Shown piece after piece: positions 56,617 to 64,000 of a stretch of 64,000 bases of DNA. The notes beneath the pieces are model-generated. The model had not been told where the DNA came from and searched no databases. It saw only the letters and a list, made by a program, of their open reading frames with translations. The position numbers and the translations under genes are program-made. The stretch is from positions 248,001 through 312,000 of the forward strand of contig JAVSML010025180.1 in NCBI GenBank assembly GCA_038503035.1, written 5' to 3'. Origin of the DNA: Crocodylus rhombifer. Lineage: Eukaryota > Chordata > Crocodylia > Crocodylidae. Every line of letters starts with the position of its first letter. Within the stretch, counting starts at the first letter, position 1.

Positions 56617-57493
56617 TGTAGCAGGAGTCCTACTTCCGGAGTCCTTCTGGACGTGTGGCTCCACCCTCCTGCAATGGGCCAACCGCCTGCTTACTCTCCT
56701 GCCATGCCTTGATCTTACTTGTGATTAATAGATGATTAGAATCAGTAGGAGGCTACCCATTTTTATGTGCCCTGATGACAGGGGGCGCTGTCTGTGGCTC
56801 CTTTTCCTCCTGTACACCGCAGCCCAAGCCTCCCAGATGGTGCTGGTATGATCTAGCTTGGGCCGTATTGTTATGTCTCGGCCCTTCGTTTGCTCTCGGG
56901 GCTCCTCGCCGCCCCTCTTCATTCGGGGCTCCTTGCTGCCCCCTCCCAGCTCCAGGTCTCCTTGCTGCCCCCCCCCCCCAGCTCCGGGGCTGGGCCAATG
57001 CACCCCCAAACAAAGTTGCGCCCCTTCCAGTGCTATCATGGAGCTCTTATGAGGCCTTATCCAACCCCTTTATAGCCTCACTCGGTCCTCTGGTAAAACA
57101 CAAAACACAAAGCCCCCGGGCTACAACATAAAAGCTAGACCGTTCTGGTCAAAATACAAATCTCTCCCTACCAGAGAGGCGGAGAGAGAAGAGAGCGCAT
57201 CAACCCCCAGCAGGAACCAGGGGATGTTCTGACTGTCAGAGTTCTCCACCTTGTTCTGGCTGAGTTCCTCATCCTTTGGCTGCTGGAGGGGAACTGCCCT
57301 CCTGGCCTTCTGCCTGGGCTTAAGAAAGGCTAAGCTCCGCCCCTTCCTGGCTCTAGGTTTCTCTGGTTGCTAGGGCAACCAACACCTGTGCAGTCCTGGT
57401 GACCGGCAGCTGTGCTTCCCCCTTCCTGCCACTAGGGGCCTCTCCCGAGCTGTTTCTGCTCTCAGTTGCGGAGCACCTGAGAGCTCTGTGACA
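56617..57493 (-). mobile_element. Solo LTR of an endogenous retrovirus (877 bp)
   Basis: Begins TGTAGCAGG and ends CTGTGACA on the + strand, the TG...CA ends of an LTR. GGGTG is present on both sides (56612-56616 and 57494-57498), a 5-bp duplication. Removing the insert plus one GGGTG restores the CR1 3' sequence. A TATAAAG box on the minus strand at about 57068-57076 favours minus orientation. No poly(A) hexamer was found. It does not resemble the 341-bp LTR at 61384-61724. Confidence 0.75.
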
Positions 57494-58442
57494 GGGTGCT
57501 AGGGGAAACAAGGTCTCTCCCAAACCCTTCTGGTCCCCCCTAGTGAGTTTATAGATGGTCATCAGGTCCCCCCTCAGACTTCTTTTGTGAAGGCTGAGCA
57601 GGTTCAGGTCCCGCAGTCTCTCATTGTAGGGTCTGCCCTGTTGTCCCTGGATCATGCGGGTGGCTTTCCTCTGGACACTCTTAATGTTGTCCACATCCCT
57701 CCTGAAGTGGGGCGCACAGAACTGGACACGGTATTCCAGCTGTGGCCTGACCAGTGTTGCACAGAGGGGGAGGATAACCTCCTTGTCCCTGCTTGAGATG
57801 CACCTGTGGATGCACGACAAGGTCCGGTTAGACCTGCCAACCATGACTTTGCATTGTCGGCTCATGTTCATCTTGGAGTCAATAATGACTCCAAGATCAC
57901 GTTCTGCCTCCATGCTCTCAAGAAGGGAGTTTTCCATCTTATAAGTGTGCTGCTGGTTACTACTGCCCAAGTGCAGCACCCTGCATTTGTCAGTATTGAA
58001 ATGCATCCTGTTTTTGCTAGCCCATCCCTATAACCTATCCAGGTCTTGCTGCAGTCTCTCTCCCTACTAGCATGCTCACCTCACCCCAAATTTTGGTATC
58101 GTCAGCGAATTTAAACAGGTTGCTTTTCACCCCGTCGTCCAAATCACTGATAAAGAAATTGAGCAGCGCGGACCCAAGGACCAAGCCCTGAGGGATTCCG
58201 CTGCCCGCTTCTCCCGAGGTCGAACATGACCCGTCCACCACCACCCTCTGAGTATGACCCTTCAGCCAATCTGCAATCCATCTGACTGTGTAGGCATCAA
58301 TGCCACAGTCGCCCAATTTTTTTTAATGAGGCCTTGCTGAAGTGTAGAAAGACTACATCCACGGCGACACCTGCATTCAGTGGTTTTGTGACCTGATAAT
58401 AAAAGGCAGTCAGGTTGGTCTGACATGACCTGCCCCTAATGA

Positions 58443-58567
58443 AACACCACTTCCCTGCCTTTCCTTCCTTCTCTATCCTGCCTCTAAAGCGTATAGCCCC
58501 TAATGCTCCTTTTGTGGAGGCTAAACAGGTTCAGGTCCCATAGTCTCTCCTCATAGGTTGCCCTTGA
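58443..58567 (-). repeat. Duplicate of a chimeric CR1 junction
   Basis: About 120 bp closely matching 59745-59871 (TGCCTTTCCTTCCTTCTCTA, then GCTCCTTTTGTGGAGG and CATAGTCTCTCCTCATAGG). The source joins endonuclease sequence of one CR1 to late-ORF2 sequence of another. The copy sits inside the RT region and replaces the usual ACCCATGTTG bases there. Confidence 0.75.
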
Positions 58568-59807
58568 GCATCATCTCTGCGGCCGGCCCATTGCAGATAT
58601 GCTCCAAAGAGTTTCCCTAGGATTGAGGGAAGACTGATGGGCCTATAGTTGCCCGGATCCTCCCTCCCCCCTTTTTTAAAGATGGGGTCCACGTTGGCCA
58701 TCTTCCAATCATCTGGCACCTGGCCCGAGCACCATGAGTGCTTGTAAAGCTGTGCCAATGGCCCTGCAATTACCCCTGCTAGCTCCCTCAACACCCTGGG
58801 GTGAAGAGCATCTGGAGCTGCTGATTTGAACGCGTCCAGCCCTTCCAGAAGCTCTCTAACCCAGTTCTCCCCAACCTGAGGTCTGGAGGTGTTCCCCTTG
58901 AGGCCATCTTGCCTCACAGTGGGGAAGTCCCGGTCCCTGCCCAAGAAAATGGAGATGAAGAATTGGTTAAAGAGGTCTGCTTTCTCCTCTGGCACAACCA
59001 CCAGATTGCCCAAAGGATCTTGCAGGGGCCCCACATTTTCTTCATCCTCTTAGCTTTCCTGACAGCCCCCCTACAGGCCCGAGCAGAGGAGGTAGCACCC
59101 CCTTCCACCGGTTGTACACTGCCTTTTTGGCAGTCAGGCATTCCCATACACCCTTGGTGAGCCAAGGGGGCTTTCAGGCACTCCTGCCCCCCTTGCTTCT
59201 TGTTGGGATGGTCACCCCTTGGGCCCTGAGTATCATCTCCTTAAGGAATGACCACTCATCTTGGGCACTGAGTTCCCCTGCCCTCGAACCCCAGCGCCTC
59301 TCCAACTAATCTCAACTCATTGAAGTTGGCCCTCTCGAAGTCTAGGGCTACTGCTGGCCCTTGACACCCTGTGCTGGATGGTGAATTCAGGTCCAACAGG
59401 GCATTTCCTCTGGTAGGACTGTGCACCTTCTGAATTAAGTGGAGGTCCTGTATCTCGGCCAGGAACCTCCTGGAATGGTCCGACCTGGCTGACTGTTCCT
59501 CCCAGCAGATGTCCAGGAGACTTAGGCAAGGGATATAGTTATCATGGGTAATTTAAGTGCCTCTGCAAGCTGGCCTGAAAATTCCTGGTCCAGCTCCTCC
59601 CCTTGGTTGGGGGGGGTCTGTAGTAGACCCCCACCATTGGATCCCTCTCCCCACGGCCCCCTTGTATCTTGTCCCAGAGCACTTCCGCTTGCCCCTCTGA
59701 CCCCATTTTGCTGGCAGAGAATGTGTATTGCTCCTTGACATAGAGCACCACACCCCCGCCTTTCCTTCCTTCTCTATCCCGCCTGTAAAGCCTATAGCCC
59801 TTAATGC

Positions 59808-61383
59808 TCCTTTTGTGGAGGCTGAACAGGTTCAGGTCCCATAGTCTCTCCTCATAGGCTGCCCTTTCATCATGCAAGTGGCCCTCCTCTGGACCCTCTC
59901 GATGCTGTCCGCATCCCTCCTGAAGTGCAGTGCCCAGAACTGGACATGGTACTCCAACTGTGGCCTGACCAGTGTTTCATAGAGGGGGAGGATCACCTTG
60001 GACCTGCTCATGATGCATCTATGGATGCATGATGAACTGCGCTTAGCCTTCCTGACCATGTCCCCACATTGGTGGCCCATGTTCATCTTCGAATCCAGTA
60101 ATGCCTCCAAGATCCTTTTCTGCCTCTGTGCTGACAAGAAGGGAGTTCCCCAGCCTGTAGGTATACTACTGGTTCTTCTGCCCCAGGTGCAACACCTTGC
60201 ACTTGTCTGTATTGAAACCCATCCTATTCTCATCCGCCCACCTCTGTAACCTGTCGATCTAGTTGTAGCCTGTCCCTCTTTTCTAGCATGCTCATTTCTC
60301 TCCAAATCTTAGTGTCATCTGCAAACTTGAACAAAGTTCTTTTCACCCCCTTGTCCAAGTCACCAATGAAGATATTGAACAGTGGGGGCCCGAGGACCGA
60401 GCCCTGGGGAACTCCACTGTGCACATCCCTCCAGGTCGAAAACAACCCGTCCACCACCACTCTCTGGGTTTGGCCCTCTGGCCAATTTGTGACCCATCTG
60501 ACTGTGTAGGCGTTGACACCACAGACACCTAACTTTTTTTTTTTAATGAGGATGGGGTGAGAGTGGTGAAGGCCTTCCTAAAGTCCTGAAAGACTCTGTC
60601 CACCACTACACCTGCGTCCAAGGCTTTTGTGACCTGGTCATAGAAGGCCACCAGGTTAGTCTGACAGGACCTGTCTCTGATGAACCCATGTTGGTTGCAT
60701 AAACCTAAGCATAAACTTCCCTGCTGGTCCCTTGCAGATGTGCTCCTGGATAATTTTCTCAAAGAGCTTCCCCAGGACCGAGGCAAGACTAACAGGCCTA
60801 CATTTTCCTGGGTCCTCTTTCCTTTCTGTTTTGAAAATGGGGACCACATTGGTCCTTTTTCCAGTCCTCTGGCACCTCACCAGAGCACCACAAGTGCTCA
60901 TAAAGCTGTGCCAGAGGTCCTGCAATGACTTCTGCCAGTTCCCTAAGCACTCTGGGGTGGAAGTCATCAGTACTGCTGATTTGAACGCCTCTCGTCCCTC
61001 CAGAAGTTCCCTGACTAGGTCCTCATGGACCCTGGGCCTGGCTGCGCCTCCCCTAGGTTTGTCCGGAATCCCAGTGGGCCGGATGTCCCTGTCCCTGCTC
61101 AGAAAAACGGAAGCAAAGAATTTGTTAAAGAGGTTAGCTTTGTCATCTGGTGCCACCACTAGATTACCAAGCATGTCCTGCAGAGGCCCCACGTTATTTG
61201 GCACTTTCTTCTTACCCCCCTATGTATTTAAAAAAGGACTTTATCTTTGATCCGGATTGCTAGTCCCAGTTCCATCTCTGCCTTAGCTTTCCTAACAACC
61301 CCCTTACAATCTCGAGCCAAGGAGGTATAATCCTTCTTGGTGATGATCTCTCCCTTCCATTAGGTGTACGTCTCCTTTTTAGC
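59808..61383 (-). mobile_element. CR1 LINE lacking its 3' end, cut by a provirus
   Basis: Begins mid-element (LNLFSLHKR codons) at the chimeric junction and runs through late RT (59832-60305: [17 protein letters not shown]), RT core (60230-60849: [25 protein letters not shown], [20 protein letters not shown]) and early RT/linker (60656-61204). Frames are broken several times; an extra T run (60535-60544) is one site. At 61384 the provirus LTR begins; the 5' part of this CR1 is probably beyond the window. Confidence 0.82.
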
Positions 61384-61724
61384 TGGAAATTCAGATAGGA
61401 TTACTGTTTGGTTATCAGAGGTGCTTTATTTTGTATGGCCACGGGAGAAAAAGCAAAGGGCAGCTAATTCTCAACGAGAGTAAAGCAAGACTTCTTTATA
61501 TACTGATAAGTCGCATACAGATCTGCCCACCCCGTAACATACTCTTGGCAGTCTGACAGCAACTCATCGTGGTGTCTTGCTGAACCAGGTGCGTTTTTCT
61601 CAACCTGTTTCCTGATAAGCTTATCTTGAAGGCCACCGTGTTGTTCCCGCTTGGCCTTCACCCACATCCCCCATGCTGCCTTGACAAGTATACACTTCTT
61701 TCAGTACTTTTCCATTCCTCATCA
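61384..61724 (-). mobile_element. 3' LTR of the provirus (341 bp)
   Basis: On the minus strand it starts TGATGAGG, just after a purine tract (AAGGGGGGAAA, 61725-61735), and ends ...TTTCCA at 61384. TATATAAAG lies at 61494-61502 and AATAAA at 61425-61430, in the correct order. Short for a gammaretroviral LTR but with the complete signal set. Confidence 0.75.
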
Positions 61725-61788
61725 TTTCCCCCCTTGTAAGCGCTTGTGCTTACACCTCTATATTCATAAGGCCTTTGACACTTTCTTG

Positions 61789-63047
61789 TCATTTGCACTC
61801 ATAGGCCACCTCCTTGAGCACCATCATATGTAACTTGGTCCTAGAGAGTCTAGAAACACTCTGCAACTGTCTCCTAATTGTGTGGAAGTCTTTTTCCACT
61901 CTTTGGTGCTGATTGATCCAGGTGCAGCAAGCATGGTTCACGACCACACATACCCCTCCTTGGGCAGCTAGAAGATAATCCAAAGCCATACAGTTTTTGG
62001 TAGCCACCTGTCCTATCTGGGTGATTTTTATCATTTAAGAGCTCTTAAAGGATTGATGCTGGCATTAAAAAATTTCTCCATAACTCCCGAAATGTTTACA
62101 ATGGTCCTTTCTAATTCAACTACCCCCAACCAAGGGAGAAATGTCCTGGTAAATTGATGGAATCCAGTGGGTTGGTGAACCAGTGGGCTTTCAACAGCTC
62201 GCGTATGTCTGGGCAAACCAGGTGGGAGATTGGACACCTCATGCTGAGAGAGGCTTGGATGTAAATCGAGCTCCAGGACGAGTCTCCCCACGGTACAGGT
62301 GCCGACCCAATGCCATGGCAAAATCTTGTGGGCATCATTCCTGTATAGCCAGAACGAGCCTGGAGTGGCTATAGTGCTTGGGTCCCTACAGGTCATGCTT
62401 CCAATTCGACACTTCCGATTGACCTGTAAGGCATAGGAAGGGGCACGTTGGCTCCCTACCAACCTGCTCTGACATACTGATTGATTACAAGAAATAGAAC
62501 CTAACAGCAAGTAAAATGCGGACCCATTCATTACCAGACTATGGGTATTTTCCAGGGTTCTATGGATAGCGAGAGATGTGTTGGTACATTGAAAGCGCAT
62601 GTTTCCCAGCAGGATCCCAGATGTATTATGGGAATGATAATCAAAGGTTACCCGGTATTTGGGGTAGTGCCCCACTGAGTAACCAGCTTTGCCCATCCTA
62701 CTGCTTCCATTGGATCTATAATAGAGGGCTGCCTCAAGTCTAGAGGACTGTCTCCAGCTGTCTTGAGTCTTTTTCCACCATTTAGGGATCAACTACTGCG
62801 TTCTATTAGAGTGGGAGGAAAATCTGGCAAAGTTAGTATTGGTACTGTTTCCCCAGTCCTCAAAGGGAATCAGTACCCCAAGCATTGGGATTCCTCTGGC
62901 TGGGTGTGTAAGCCCATGTATGCACACCCAGCAGTTTGTAAGGTTTTCTGCACTAGCAATGCTCTGCCCCAGGAACATAATATTGTTCTCTTCCCATGCC
63001 CTGGCTAAAACTCCTGGCATGAAGCAGAGTAAAAGAAAAGATAACAT
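61789..63047 (-). pseudogene. env: Provirus env remnant
   Basis: An ATG at 63045-63047 is followed by a hydrophobic signal-like segment (residues 2-14) and a CWVC motif (residues 39-42, about 62922-62933), as in the surface subunit of gammaretroviral envelopes. An in-frame stop at 62793-62795 breaks it; the same frame then continues to 62031, with many Cys and N-x-S/T sites. The transmembrane subunit part lies in another frame (62034-61789) with a C-x6-CC motif at 61948-61950 and 61924-61929, preceded by the usual heptad/ALD...AAQGG-type region. It ends 44 residues after the CC with no hydrophobic anchor. The total is short for env (about 1.26 kb). Breaks are a stop, a frameshift near 62031 and loss of the membrane span. 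Confidence 0.75.
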
Positions 63048-63358
63048 CTCAGAGCCTACTTGAGTAGTATCCCAAATGCTGCTATCCCTTGGAACTTTGA
63101 GGGGCTACCCTTAACTAAAATTTTGGCCTCCAGCACACTACTACCAATAAAATACTGACCATAAGAATACAGAACAGTGTTACCCCCTGGGGAGTTTCTA
63201 AATCTATGTAATTATCTGCGTCTTCCCAAGGGTTAGTGTGATTTCATACTAAATTACTAAAGGCAATTCAGCTTGTAGAACAAAAGTTCATAGCCTCAAG
63301 TAAAACTTGGCTAGCTGTGCAGGCTGTTTTTTTCGAGATTTCGTTGTCTGATTTTCAC

Positions 63359-63943
63359 TCACAAGGAACCTCTTTGAGATTTCATTGTCTGATCTTCACT
63401 CGCAGGGAACCCTCTGGATCTTGGAGGTATATCGCTGGTGAGAGAAGCCTTCCACTCTATCAGAGCAGTTACCTTCTTGCAGTGGGAGGTATGGACCCAA
63501 GCAGAAACCTTGGCAACTTTCACAGCAGTTGAGGTGGTTAGCGGAACCTGGAAAGGCTCCTTCCACCAAGGCTGCAGGCAATCCTTCCTCTTGTGGACCT
63601 TAATCAGGACCCAATCTCCTGGTTGGACCGGATTGACAACCGAGCCACCATCTAGAGACTGATGTTGCGCTGTGGCCTTAACCTTGAGGGCCTTGGTGAG
63701 CTCTTGGCAGTAGGTTAATAAGGAATCATGGGGATGAGTCAGGTGTTTGGGGGGGAGGTGCAGCAAGTCCCCTCATGGGTCAACCCATAACAATCTCAAA
63801 AGGGGTCAGACCTGAGGACCTCTGAACAGAAGTTTGGGTTTGGAAAAGTACCAAAGGGAGGGCCTTGGGCTACTTTAGGCCAATTTGTTCACAAGTCTTC
63901 ACCAAACGAAGCTTAATATCAAAGTTTTTTCTGTTCCACTTCC
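63359..63943 (-). pseudogene. pol: Provirus pol remnant, integrase C-terminal part
   Basis: The minus strand from 63943 encodes the end of the integrase core (GLTPFEIVMG near 63800), a TGA stop at about 63785, then from 63766 a PGDWVLIKVHKRKD stretch followed by a WWKEPFQVPLTTSTAVKV segment and AWVHTSHCKKV. This is the C-terminal DNA-binding region of gammaretroviral-type integrases. It ends at 63359, leaving about 310 bp to the env ATG without a recognised gene. Confidence 0.75.
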
Positions 63944-64000
63944 CTAGTTTCATAGTTCTTGGGGTCAGAGGGGACCTGAGTAGATAATCTAGTCTGACCC
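63944..64000 (-). mobile_element. CR1 3' end, cut by window edge
   Basis: TAGTTTCATAGTTCTTGGGG, GACCTGAGTAGATAATCTAG: the standard CR1 3' terminus, placed against integrase sequence. It is probably a CR1 inserted into the provirus. Confidence 0.8.

Larger units (their letters stand above)
56341..59807 (-). mobile_element. CR1 LINE (endonuclease to 3' end), interrupted by solo LTR and a duplicated segment
   Basis: Left edge CATAGCATCATAGAAGTAGG. 56341-56616 is the C-terminal coding end, then the solo LTR, then 57494-58440 (late RT and RT core: ITNLLK-like [47 protein letters not shown]), an inserted duplicate (58443-58567), 58568-59310 (early RT, AGNYRPIS-like GNYRPISLPSILGKLFG, linker) and 59542-59807 (endonuclease, [27 protein letters not shown]). 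Its 5' end meets the next CR1 inside a chimeric junction. Confidence 0.82.
61384..63943 (-). mobile_element. Endogenous gammaretrovirus-like provirus, 3' half
   Basis: On the minus strand: end of pol (integrase), env, polypurine tract and 3' LTR. gag, most of pol and the 5' LTR are not in the window; the element is interrupted at 63944 by a CR1 3' end and may continue beyond. Coding regions carry stops and frameshifts. An old genomic copy, antisense to the presumed host gene; no sign that it can move. Confidence 0.85.

Noticed and set aside
61789..63047. A domesticated, functional env gene
   Set aside because: In-frame stop, frameshift and missing membrane span; no sign of a preserved frame.
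36961..64000. TFDP2 coding exons
   Set aside because: Searched by eye for the N-terminus and DNA-binding region; none found. Short exons can be missed, so absence is not proven.
1..64000. CRISPR array, operon, phage or other prokaryotic system
   Set aside because: No regularly spaced repeats, no gene clusters with ribosome sites; splice signals and LINEs show vertebrate nuclear DNA.
1..64000. tRNA, rRNA or snRNA genes
   Set aside because: No cloverleaf A/B box pairs or rRNA-like stretches were recognised on either strand; not searched with a covariance model.

Overview
This is a piece of a vertebrate nuclear genome: spliced exons with GT/AG borders and long introns, a CpG-island promoter, and dense CR1 LINEs, hAT-type DNA elements and endogenous retrovirus remains. 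CR1 is the dominant repeat and several copies still carry long coding stretches. That points to a sauropsid, and the mix fits a crocodilian (turtle is the main alternative). The species is an inference; no sequence here fixes it.

Region 1 (1-32.3 kb, + strand): the last six coding exons of GK5 (putative glycerol kinase 5, FGGY carbohydrate kinase family), at 1355-1459, 6181-6275, 23074-23177, 24296-24355, 29604-29737 and 31097-31230. They join in frame to give the C-terminal 209 residues, with intact splice signals and a stop at 31228-31230. The introns hold most of the transposons of this half: a nearly full-length CR1 with both ORFs (7.0-11.4 kb), an older CR1 RT fragment (13.7-15.0 kb), and several hAT-like elements with recognisable 8-bp target duplications.

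Region 2 (32.3-37 kb): the intergenic space contains an old + strand CR1 and then a strong CpG island (about 35.9-36.96 kb) with CCAAT boxes, GC boxes and a perfect CRE (TGACGTCA). A splice donor at 36438 fits a non-coding first exon on the + strand. From the known order XRN1-GK5-TFDP2, all in one direction in human, the best candidate is the TFDP2 promoter. No TFDP2 coding exon was recognised in the window, so this rests on synteny.

Region 3 (37-64 kb): presumed first intron of that gene. It is quiet to 41 kb, then becomes a graveyard of CR1 copies in both orientations, often nested or abutting (43.6-50.4 kb and 55.2-61.4 kb). Notable structures are a CR1 inserted cleanly inside another CR1 (48221-50222), an 877-bp solo LTR with a 5-bp duplication inside a CR1 (56617-57493), a copied chimeric CR1 junction (58443-58567), and a minus-strand gammaretrovirus-like provirus 3' half (integrase end, env, 3' LTR; 61384-63943) inserted in a CR1 and cut by another CR1 at 63944.

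The only host gene with readable coding sequence is GK5. Other long open frames lie in GC-rich repeats, a pyrimidine tract or broken transposon genes. I found no evidence for an undescribed multi-gene system; the interest lies in the transposon biology and the GK5/TFDP2 synteny.
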